From positions 2,356,001 to 2,420,000 of the forward strand of contig NZ_AP028055.1 of NCBI RefSeq assembly GCF_040365225.1: a stretch of 64,000 nucleotides of DNA, written 5' to 3'. This document shows, in pieces, positions 44,028 to 50,941 of this stretch. The notes beneath the pieces were generated by a model. That model was not told the DNA's origin, did not search any database, and saw only the letters and a list, made by a program, of their open reading frames with translations. Numbering within the stretch: the first letter of the stretch is position 1; each line of letters starts with the position of its first letter. The translations under genes and the position numbers were made by a program. This DNA is from Bacteroides sedimenti (GTDB lineage Bacteria; Bacteroidota; Bacteroidia; Bacteroidales; Bacteroidaceae).

Positions 44028-45347
44028 TTATTCAATAATGGTTCCTTTCAATGCAGTTTCATCATCATTAAATCCGCCTAAAAGCACCTTAACCAGGTGA
44101 TTATCCAGTCTGGGGGCATTATCCACCTCCACACGAATATAGTTATCCGTAAAACCATGCATCGGAGCCCCTGATTTGGATTTTTCCAACAAAACCGTTT
44201 TGGTTTCACCTATCCATTGAGAATAGAAAGCTTTTGTCTTTTTATCAGAAAGTTCCAGTAAACGCTGACTTCTTTCATGCTTAATTTCAGGAGAAACCAC
44301 ATAGTCTATCTTCAGGGCCTGTGTCCCAGGACGTTCGGAATAGCTAAATACATGAAGTTGTGTAACATCCAGTCCTTTCAGGAACTTGTAAGCTTCTTCG
44401 AAATATTCATCTCTCTCTCCACGAGTACCCACAATCACATCCACTCCGATAAATGCATGAGGCATTACCTCTTTAATTTTTTGAATCTTCGAAGCAAAGA
44501 GAGTGGTATCATACCGGCGACGCATCAGCTTCAACACGTCGTCACTACCCGACTGAAGCGGAATATGAAAATGTGGCATAAAACTCCGTGAGGAAGCTAC
44601 AAACTGGATGATCTCATCAGTAAGAAGGTTCGGTTCGATGGAGGAGATGCGGTAACGTTCAATGCCATCCACCTGATCGAGTGCCTTAACCAAATCAAAG
44701 AAATTCTCTCCGGTGCTTCTACCGAAATCACCGATATTCACACCTGTAAGCACAATTTCTTTTCCACCTTCGGCTGCAGCTTGTTGAGCCTGCTCAACCA
44801 TTGAGGCAATAGTTCCGTTACGACTTCTTCCACGCGCAAACGGAATGGTACAATAGGAACAGAAATAATCACAACCATCCTGAACCTTTAAGAAATAGCG
44901 GGTACGATCTCCTTTTGAACAAGAAGGAGCAAACGAACAGATATCTTTGGTTGTGGAAGCAAAAGCCTCCCCTTTCTCATGCTTATCCAAACTTCCGAGG
45001 TATTGAAGCAGATCTTTTTTCTGCTCAGCACCCAATACTATGTCTACACCTTCAATCTGTGCCACCTGGTCTGGTTTAAGTTGTGCATAACATCCTGTTA
45101 CCACCACAAAAGCCCCAGGATGCTGTTTCACAAGCCGGTGTATAGCTTGACGACACTTCTTGTCGGCCACCTCGGTTACCGAACAAGTATTCACAATGCA
45201 TATATCGGCTTTCTCTCCTTTCCGGGCTGTACGGACACCCGCTTCCCTAAGTGTTTTGCCAATTGTAGACGTTTCCGAAAAGTTTAATTTACAGCCTAGC
45301 GTGTAATAAACAGCTGTTTTATCCTGAAATATAGAGGTATCTATCAT
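44028..45347 (-). CDS. mtaB: tRNA (t6A37) methylthiotransferase MtaB
   Basis: 439 aa from the ATG at 45347; the frame to 45383 extends through the -7 box and is rejected. Radical SAM enzyme that adds a methylthio group to t6A37 of tRNAs reading ANN codons. The N-terminal UPF0004 domain has cluster cysteines in YTLGCKLNFSE, NTCSVTE and TGCYAQ. The radical SAM motif CDYFCSYCTIPF (CxxxCxxC) binds the second 4Fe-4S cluster. A TRAM-like domain ends the protein. First gene of the unit mtaB-acyltransferase-glycosyltransferase-mgsA, with junctions of 0 to 10 bp. Confidence 0.93.
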   Translation of the reverse strand: MIDTSIFQDKTAVYYTLGCKLNFSETSTIGKTLREAGVRTARKGEKADICIVNTCSVTEVADKKCRQAIHRLVKQHPGAFVVVTGCYAQLKPDQVAQIEGVDIVLGAEQKKDLLQYLGSLDKHEKGEAFASTTKDICSFAPSCSKGDRTRYFLKVQDGCDYFCSYCTIPFARGRSRNGTIASMVEQAQQAAAEGGKEIVLTGVNIGDFGRSTGENFFDLVKALDQVDGIERYRISSIEPNLLTDEIIQFVASSRSFMPHFHIPLQSGSDDVLKLMRRRYDTTLFASKIQKIKEVMPHAFIGVDVIVGTRGERDEYFEEAYKFLKGLDVTQLHVFSYSERPGTQALKIDYVVSPEIKHERSQRLLELSDKKTKAFYSQWIGETKTVLLEKSKSGAPMHGFTDNYIRVEVDNAPRLDNHLVKVLLGGFNDDETALKGTIIE

Positions 45348-45370
45348 AATCCTTTTTACATAAACTGGTG

Positions 45371-45378
45371 CAAAGTTA
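45371..45378 (-). promoter_or_regulatory. -7 box of the mtaB operon
   Basis: The minus strand reads TAACTTTG, 23 bp before the start at 45347. The -33 element is weak. Confidence 0.55.
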
Positions 45379-45462
45379 CACATTATTATAATTAAAAGTT
45401 GTTATATACCAATTAACTTTCTAATAGAAAACATTTTCCAGCAAAAACAAACGACAAATACT

Positions 45463-45492
45463 TTTGGAAGAATATTTATTTTTGTATATTTG
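45463..45492 (+). promoter_or_regulatory. Promoter-like site with no ORF for 310 bp downstream
   Basis: TTTG (45463-45466), an 18-bp spacer, TATATTTG (45485-45492). Transcription would run through 45500-45740, which has no ORF but contains a GTTTC/GAAAC pair, an AGTGTGAA/TTCACACT pair and a GTCCTT/AAGGAC hairpin (about 45650-45665). It may be a small RNA or a long leader of the lipoprotein gene. Confidence 0.4.
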
Positions 45493-45742
45493 CAAAGGCT
45501 GTTAGCAAGAGGTTTCAGTAATAATCAGTGTGAAACATCATAAACAACAAAACAGGCAAAAATTAAGTATTAGCTTGCTCCTTAATCATATTTAGATAAA
45601 AGAGACCAAATTCACACTAACCGTCTGCTTATCAACACAATAGAGTCCTTCTTAAAGGACAAAGAAGAAAAAAGAAAAAATTTATTCTAAAAAAAAACAT
45701 AAAATAATTGTCTTTTTTGATACAACATATCAAATAAGTTCA

Positions 45743-45750
45743 TACATTTG
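45743..45750 (+). promoter_or_regulatory. -7 box of the small lipoprotein gene
   Basis: TACATTTG, 52 bp before the ATG. TTTG at 45716-45719 is 23 bp upstream, slightly beyond the usual spacing. Confidence 0.5.
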
Positions 45751-45802
45751 CAACGTTTTAATAAAGCAATTAATTGTATTACAGATTTAAAAAACAAAGA
45801 AA

Positions 45803-45997
45803 ATGAAAAAGTTAGTATTGATGTTCGTTGCTATTGCAGCAGTTTCTTTCGCATCTTGTGGTAAAAAAGCAGCAGACGAAGCTGCAAAACAAGCTGATTC
45901 TATCAGAATCGCTGATTCAATCGCTGCAGCACAAGCAGCAGCTGACACTACAGCAACTGCTGATTCAACTGCAACTGATTCTGTAGCTCAACAGTAA
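45803..45997 (+). CDS. Small alanine-rich lipoprotein
   Basis: 64 aa. The signal peptide MKKLVLMFVAIAAVSFASC ends in a lipobox (FASC, Cys19), so the mature protein of about 46 residues is lipid-anchored. The mature part is almost entirely Ala, Asp, Ser, Thr and Lys (repeats such as DSIRIADSIAAAQ and ADTTATADSTATDS), predicted to be helical then disordered. This resembles small abundant lipoproteins seen in Bacteroides, with possible spacer or structural roles. Codon use is uniform (many GCA/GCT), as in highly expressed genes, and it is followed at once by a strong terminator. No function known. Confidence 0.8.
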   Translation: MKKLVLMFVAIAAVSFASCGKKAADEAAKQADSIRIADSIAAAQAAADTTATADSTATDSVAQQ

Positions 45998-46021
45998 TCA
46001 ACGAACTCGAGAGAGAATTGA

Positions 46022-46059
46022 AAGTCTGGCGTGCTCTAAGAGCACCAGACTTTTTTTTT
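46022..46059 (+). terminator. Strong terminator of the small lipoprotein gene
   Basis: An AAGTCTGG/CCAGACTT outer stem and GTGCTCT/AGAGCAC inner stem with one bulged C, followed by nine T. Confidence 0.92.
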
Positions 46060-46442
46060 GCACATAATCCAACAAAAATATTTACATTCACAGCTCACAA
46101 ACCTTTTAGAAGGGCTCACCGGCAAAGATTTCAATAATAATTCCTGCGAACTACGTCATACAATCCAGCCATCCCACCTGTTTTCTACCTCAACATTCTT
46201 ACCCTAATTAAGAAACCAACATTCCGATATCACACTTTAAACATATAACACCTACAAAGTCAGCACCACCCTTCCATCCACAATTCGGGCAGTACGATTC
46301 AACCAACACCAAATAGCTATTTTGGTAATACAAATACATGATCACACCGAATAAAATTGAACTTAAAAACAGCCACAGCCATTCACAATAAAAAATTTAG
46401 TTGGCACCCTAAAACAACCTCACTCACATTATCCGAGAACAA
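46060..46442. other. Non-coding, G-poor gap
   Basis: No ORF, repeat or RNA gene is recognised. On the plus strand C clearly outnumbers G throughout, unlike neighbouring gaps. Confidence 0.4.
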
Positions 46443-46475
46443 AAAAAAGGCCACCTCAATGAGGCAGCCTTTTCA
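46443..46475 (-). terminator. Terminator of the rpsF-rpsR-rplI operon
   Basis: AAGGC/GCCTT and CCTCA/TGAGG stem segments separated by CA internal loops, flanked by an A run (T run on the minus strand), 21 bp past the rplI stop. Confidence 0.75.
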
Positions 46476-46495
46476 GTATCTTCAGATGAGATAGA

Positions 46496-46942
46496 TTATT
46501 CTTCAGCAATTACTTCGAAAGGAATTTCCACAGAAACTTCTTTATGAAGCTTTACTACTGCCTGATAAGAACCAACTTCTTTTACAGAGTCCTTAACAAC
46601 AATAATCTTTCTATCAATTTCAAAACCAAGCTTAGCGAGAGCTTCAGCAATCTGAATGTTAGATACAGAACCAAAAATAGTACCTGTAGAGCTAACCTTT
46701 GTAGCGATTGTCAATGAAACTTCTTTCAATTTTGCAGCAAGCTCTTCAGCATCATTCTTGATTTTCTCAAGTTTATGAGCGCGTTGCTTCAAATCTTCAG
46801 CCAACATTTTCTTTGCAGATGGAGTAGCAATAACCGCTTTTCCTGTAGGAATAAGGAAGTTACGACCATAACCAGACTTAACTGTTACGATATCGTTCTT
46901 ATAACCCAAATTTACTACGTCTTCTTTCAATATAATTTCCAT
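46496..46942 (-). CDS. rplI: 50S ribosomal protein L9
   Basis: 148 aa, the standard length. The N-terminal rRNA-binding domain (MEIILKEDVVNLGYKNDIVTVKSGYGRNFLIP) is linked by a long helix (about 40-75, KKMLAEDLKQRAHKLEKIKNDAEELA) to the C-terminal domain containing GTIFGSVSNIQIAEAL. It is the third gene of the rpsF-rpsR-rplI operon, 14 bp after rpsR. Confidence 0.98.
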   Translation of the reverse strand: MEIILKEDVVNLGYKNDIVTVKSGYGRNFLIPTGKAVIATPSAKKMLAEDLKQRAHKLEKIKNDAEELAAKLKEVSLTIATKVSSTGTIFGSVSNIQIAEALAKLGFEIDRKIIVVKDSVKEVGSYQAVVKLHKEVSVEIPFEVIAEE

Positions 46943-46956
46943 ACTCTTCCTCCTTA

Positions 46957-47229
46957 TTATTTCATCATGTCAGTTACATATGGTAGTAACGCCAAATGGC
47001 GTGCTCTCTTAACTGCCTGTGCAATTCTACGTTGGAACTTCAATGAAGTACCTGTGATACGACGAGGAAGAATTTTTCCTTGTTCGTTCAAGAATTTCTT
47101 CAAGAATTCAGGATCTTTATAGTCGATATATTTGATACCGCTCTTTTTGAAACGACAATATTTCTTCTTCTTAACGTCTACTGAGGGCGGAGTTAAATAT
47201 CTGATTTCTGATTGATTTTGTTGTGCCAT
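46957..47229 (-). CDS. rpsR: 30S ribosomal protein S18
   Basis: 90 aa. Typical core YIDYKDPEFLKKFLNEQGKILPRRITGTSLKFQRRIAQAVKRARHLALLPY is seen in two halves. S18 binds S6 on the 30S platform, and the two are encoded side by side. The gap from rpsF is 2 bp. The N-terminus keeps basic residues (KKKKYCRFKKS) with one Cys, so the zinc-binding four-Cys form is absent. Confidence 0.98.
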   Translation of the reverse strand: MAQQNQSEIRYLTPPSVDVKKKKYCRFKKSGIKYIDYKDPEFLKKFLNEQGKILPRRITGTSLKFQRRIAQAVKRARHLALLPYVTDMMK

Positions 47230-47231
47230 GA

Positions 47232-47579
47232 TTAATTCTCCTCCTTTTTAGTTAATTTTACATGTCTTCTCTTAGCAGCATACTCAGCAGCATACTTATC
47301 CATTCTGAAAGTCAAGAAACGGATAACTTTTTCGTCACGACGGAAGTTAAGTTCCAGCTTTTCAACAACTGTTGGTTCAGCTTTAAACTCGATCAACTGG
47401 TAAAAACCTGTCGATTTCTTTTGGATTGGGTAAGCAAGCTTCTTAAGTCCCCAATTCTCTTCATTGATAATCTCAGCTCCTTCTGCCTGCAGAATAGCCT
47501 TGAACTTTTCTACCGCTTCCTTCATCTGAACATCAGATAAAACGGGAGTTAAAATGAAAACGGTTTCGTATTGATTCAT
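47232..47579 (-). CDS. rpsF: 30S ribosomal protein S6
   Basis: 115 aa. Start MNQYETVFILTPVLSD, the core WGLKKLAYPIQKKSTGFYQL and the S18-binding FRRDEKVIRFLTFRMDKYA are typical. First gene of the operon. A promoter with minus-strand TACCTTTG and a GTTG element lies about 45 bp upstream of the start. Confidence 0.98.
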   Translation of the reverse strand: MNQYETVFILTPVLSDVQMKEAVEKFKAILQAEGAEIINEENWGLKKLAYPIQKKSTGFYQLIEFKAEPTVVEKLELNFRRDEKVIRFLTFRMDKYAAEYAAKRRHVKLTKKEEN

Positions 47580-47624
47580 ACTTGTTTAATTAAAAAAATA
47601 AATATTGTTTTTTTATTGAGTGCG

Positions 47625-47656
47625 CAAAGGTAAACATTTTATTGATATCCTCCAAC
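47625..47656 (-). promoter_or_regulatory. Promoter of the rpsF operon
   Basis: On the minus strand GTTG (plus 47653-47656), a 20-bp spacer, TACCTTTG (plus 47625-47632). Confidence 0.65.
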
Positions 47657-47725
47657 CGTTTTAATTCTTTTTTCTTTTTATAGCTTTTTCACCCAGCATC
47701 TTAGGGTATTTTCAGAGAAGAATAC

Positions 47726-47733
47726 TATCTTTG
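47726..47733 (+). promoter_or_regulatory. -7 box of the MarR-family gene
   Basis: TATCTTTG, 24 bp before the ATG at 47758. It excludes the longer frame starting at 47731. Confidence 0.55.
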
Positions 47734-47757
47734 CAAAGTTGTTTAAACAATAATTTC

Positions 47758-48204
47758 ATGATAGAACAATTCAATTTCGATATTCAATTAATTTTCGCCA
47801 TTTTAAATGGCAAGGTATCCGCAGCAATAAATCGGAAGCTATACCGAAACTTTCGCCAGAATAATCTGGAAATCAGTCCAGAACAATGGACTGTGCTCAT
47901 CTATTTATGGGAGAAAGACGGAGTCACTCAGCAGGAGTTATGTAACGCAACTTTTAAAGACAAGCCCAGCATGACCCGACTGATTGACAACATGGAGAAG
48001 CAGCATTTGGTAGTACGGATCTCCGATAAAAAGGACAGAAGAACTAATTTGATCCACCTAACAAAAACAGGAAAGGATATAGAAGAAAAGACAAGGCTAA
48101 TTGCTGCCCTGACATTAAAAGAAGCTTTGCGAGGCATCACATTAAAGGAACTGGAGGTTAGCCAGGAGGTACTTCGCACCATCTTCCATAATACCAAGGA
48201 TTAA
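47758..48204 (+). CDS. MarR-family transcriptional regulator
   Basis: 148 aa from the ATG at 47758. Helical dimerisation ends enclose a winged helix: ISPEQWTVLIYLWEKDGVTQQELC, the recognition helix region DKPSMTRLIDNMEKQHLVVR, and the wing ISDKKDRRTNLIHLTKTGKDI. MarR proteins repress promoters and release DNA on binding small aromatic or oxidative signals. No effector gene is beside it; the divergent rpsF operon is an unlikely target. Convergent with rprY and sharing a perfect terminator palindrome. Confidence 0.92.
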   Translation: MIEQFNFDIQLIFAILNGKVSAAINRKLYRNFRQNNLEISPEQWTVLIYLWEKDGVTQQELCNATFKDKPSMTRLIDNMEKQHLVVRISDKKDRRTNLIHLTKTGKDIEEKTRLIAALTLKEALRGITLKELEVSQEVLRTIFHNTKD

Positions 48205-48221
48205 ATTTTCATTTCATCATT

Positions 48222-48264
48222 AAATAGCACAAAGGCCGGAAAATTTCCGGCCTTTGTGCTATTT
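48222..48264. terminator. Perfect bidirectional terminator between marR-type gene and rprY
   Basis: 21-nt perfect arms (48222-48242, 48244-48264) around a single A; the pairing extends by TT/AA outside. A/T-rich ends allow termination on both strands. Confidence 0.92.
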
Positions 48265-48285
48265 AAGATAGTAATTATTAAATCG

Positions 48286-48987
48286 TTAAGCTTCAATCTC
48301 AGGAGTAATAAGTTTATATCCCTTTCCGTGAATATTAATGATTTCAATAGATTCATCTTCTTTAAGATGTTTACGGAGTTTTGTGATATACACATCCATG
48401 CTTCGTGCATTGAAATAGTTATCATCAATCCAGATTGTTTTCAACGCAAAATCTCTTTGCAGAATCTCATTTGCATGAGCACAAAGCAAACCAAGCAATT
48501 CAGACTCTTTAGTAGTCAGTTTAGTTTGTCTGCCTTCAATTGAAAGAATCTGTTTTTGAGTATCGAAGATAAATTTTCCAATCTTATATACATTGCTCTC
48601 CTTGTTCTTCTTTCCTCTTACCCGTCTCAGGATAGCTTCAATTCTAAAAGTCAGCTCTTCCATACTAAACGGCTTTGTAAGATAATCATCTGCCCCAATC
48701 TTAAAGCCTTCCAATATATCATCTTTAAGTGTTTTTGCTGTCAGGAATATGATTGGAATTTCAGCATTTGCCGCACGAACCTCTTGCGCCAAAGTAAAGC
48801 CGTCCTTCTTAGGCATCATTACATCAAATACGCACAGATCATACTTACTCTTCAAGAAAGCTTTGTAACCAGCCTCGCCATCAGGATACAATTCGGCAGC
48901 ATATCCTTTTGCCTGCAAATATTCTCTCAAAAGCATGCCAAGATTCTCATCATCTTCGCATAATAAAATACGCATTTTCTCGTCCAT
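48286..48987 (-). CDS. rprY: OmpR-family response regulator RprY
   Basis: 233 aa. Receiver domain (about 5-120) with the acidic pocket CEDDENLG, phospho-Asp in CVFDVMMPKKDG near 56, Thr in IFLTAKT and Lys in YLTKPFS. A winged-helix DNA-binding domain covers about 132-228 (LTTKESELLGLLCAHANEIL; YITKLRKHLK). The strong match to the start I remember for Bacteroides RprY (ILLCEDDENLGMLLREYLQAKGY) supports the symbol. It follows its kinase by 4 bp. RprXY was first described in B. fragilis; its regulon here is not known. Confidence 0.93.
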   Translation of the reverse strand: MDEKMRILLCEDDENLGMLLREYLQAKGYAAELYPDGEAGYKAFLKSKYDLCVFDVMMPKKDGFTLAQEVRAANAEIPIIFLTAKTLKDDILEGFKIGADDYLTKPFSMEELTFRIEAILRRVRGKKNKESNVYKIGKFIFDTQKQILSIEGRQTKLTTKESELLGLLCAHANEILQRDFALKTIWIDDNYFNARSMDVYITKLRKHLKEDESIEIINIHGKGYKLITPEIEA

Positions 48988-48991
48988 ATTG

Positions 48992-50542
48992 TTAATTATT
49001 TAATAAAGGTAATACAATAATAAATTTACTTCCCACTCCCAGTTCACTTTCAATACGAATTGTACCTTTGTGATCCTGAATTATTTTTTTCACATAAGCA
49101 AGTCCCAGTCCAAAGCCTTTCACATCGTGCAGATTACCGGTGTGTACACGGTAAAATTTATCAAAGACTTTCTTCAGGTTTTCTTTTTTTATTCCAATTC
49201 CATTATCAGCAATCGAGATGCAAAGTTTACCCGGTTCATTCCATGTTGTAACGGTCAGCAGCAAATCTTCTTCAGCTTTTTTATACTTCACTGCATTATC
49301 CATCAGATTGAAAATCACGTTGGTAATATGCATTTCATCTACAAAAATATTTGGATCTTCAGCTTTCAGATTAGCTTCAATTTTCCCATTATACTTCTCA
49401 ACTTTCAAAGTGAAAGTGTTTATAACTCCCGATATTAATTCATTCGCATCAACTCCGGTCATTTTCAGCGTTGCTTTTTGCCGTTCAAACATTGACATCT
49501 GCAAGACTTTTTCTACCTGGAATCTCAATCGTTTTGTTTCGTCATTAATCACCCCAGAGATATGCTGAAACATCTGCGGAGATTTACCCACCGCCGGGTC
49601 TTTCAGCATCTGAGCTGCCAGAGAGATTGTTGATATCGGAGTTTTAAACTCATGAGTCATATTATTAATGAAATCATTCTTCATTTCCGTCAGCTTTTTC
49701 TGCCTGAAGGCAATGTAAATGGTAAAGATGAATGTTATCAACAACACCAATGTAAACACCAAAGACGGAAGCATAAAGCTGATCGAATCAAAAATATAAT
49801 CTCTTCGTGTAGGGAAATGTACCTTCACAAAACTAATCTTTGTAGGCGGATCATTAGGAAAAAGAATTTGAGTATACGAATTTTCGCTTCCTTTATCTTC
49901 ATAATCGGGACAGCGGTAAGCTTCCCTCCCATCCTTATCAGTAACAGTGAAGTGATATGGTATATCTATTCCGTTGTTAACAAACTCTGATTTTAAGTAA
50001 CCATCAAGATTTTTAAAATTAACACGATCTTCCAAAGCCTTATCACTTGCTTTATAAAGAATGTTCAAGACCACTTCATCCAGTAATACCCGTTGATGCA
50101 GGTATCTATTTTTAATTGCTTCCTGCAATGCTTTCGATGTCTGAAGAATATTATTCTCACCATGCTTCCTCGATATCATTGCCTTAGGCAGCCCCGAAGG
50201 CTTCATCATTGTTGTTTTCAGCTCAAAATCAGAAGAGGAGGAAGAGACCGGATACGAAACATGCGCCTGAGGCTCCTTCCCCTCAACATCTACCTGAGGT
50301 GAAACAGGTTGAGGACTTAATGCCACGCGTTCCGTCTCGGCTACATCTTTCTCCAGATATCTTAAAGTTTCATCATATTCCAGATTTTTTGAGACTTGAT
50401 ATAAGCTACGTTTTACCGATTCATCAAATTGTTCATTACGCATCTTAACCATCTCTTCTATATAACTCACCTGAAGGTAAAGCAAACTCAGAAAAGACAG
50501 CCCCATTACAATACCCAATATCCAAATTGTTGATTTTTTCAT
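48992..50542 (-). CDS. rprX: Sensor histidine kinase RprX
   Basis: 516 aa inner-membrane kinase. Helix 1 (STIWILGIVMGLSFLSLLYL, about 4-23), a periplasmic sensor region to about 255 with a Pro/Ser-rich segment, helix 2 (FMLPSLVFTLVLLITFIFTIYIAF), then the dimerisation domain with phospho-His in NNMTHEFKTPISTISLAAQ near 295. The ATPase domain has N-box FNLMDNAVKYKK, G1 ADNGIGI and G2 GFGLGLAYVKKI. Pairs with RprY encoded 4 bp downstream. A -7-like box (minus TAAATTTG, plus 50548-50555) lies only 6-13 bp before the start. Confidence 0.93.
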   Translation of the reverse strand: MKKSTIWILGIVMGLSFLSLLYLQVSYIEEMVKMRNEQFDESVKRSLYQVSKNLEYDETLRYLEKDVAETERVALSPQPVSPQVDVEGKEPQAHVSYPVSSSSSDFELKTTMMKPSGLPKAMISRKHGENNILQTSKALQEAIKNRYLHQRVLLDEVVLNILYKASDKALEDRVNFKNLDGYLKSEFVNNGIDIPYHFTVTDKDGREAYRCPDYEDKGSENSYTQILFPNDPPTKISFVKVHFPTRRDYIFDSISFMLPSLVFTLVLLITFIFTIYIAFRQKKLTEMKNDFINNMTHEFKTPISTISLAAQMLKDPAVGKSPQMFQHISGVINDETKRLRFQVEKVLQMSMFERQKATLKMTGVDANELISGVINTFTLKVEKYNGKIEANLKAEDPNIFVDEMHITNVIFNLMDNAVKYKKAEEDLLLTVTTWNEPGKLCISIADNGIGIKKENLKKVFDKFYRVHTGNLHDVKGFGLGLAYVKKIIQDHKGTIRIESELGVGSKFIIVLPLLNN

Positions 50543-50848
50543 ACCAACAAATTTAACATATCAAAATTAACATCCATAATCAATTAATTAAATTTAACAA
50601 GGAGTTCTCTATAATTAACCGAAAAGCATGTTTTATTTGACATTTTGTATATTACAACAAAAAATGAACTTATATAGTTGCAAATTTAATATAAATTTAA
50701 CCATTCAGCTATAAAAAAAGCCAAAATATCAACTATTGTTAAAAAATAATAGGAGAAATATCATGATTTCTGTCATTTAGTATAACCAAATGGATGTAGA
50801 AACACAATAATTGCTGCAGATTTTATGCAAGCAGAGCTCACAAAAAAA
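50543..50848. other. Non-coding AT-rich gap upstream of rprX
   Basis: Two -7-like boxes on the minus strand (plus CAAATTTA 50548-50555, CAAAATTA 50562-50569) are the only motifs I can name. No gene is seen. Confidence 0.4.
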
Positions 50849-50881
50849 GCAGATCGTTACAAAAAGATTGCAACGATCTGC
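50849..50881 (-). terminator. Terminator of the EF-G-like gene
   Basis: GCAGATCGTT (50849-50858) pairs with AACGATCTGC (50872-50881); on the minus strand the stem is followed by seven T. Confidence 0.88.
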
Positions 50882-50941
50882 CAATATTTACCACAGAGAG
50901 CTGTAAAAGCTATTCCGGGTTATTAAATCTTAAATAACAAA

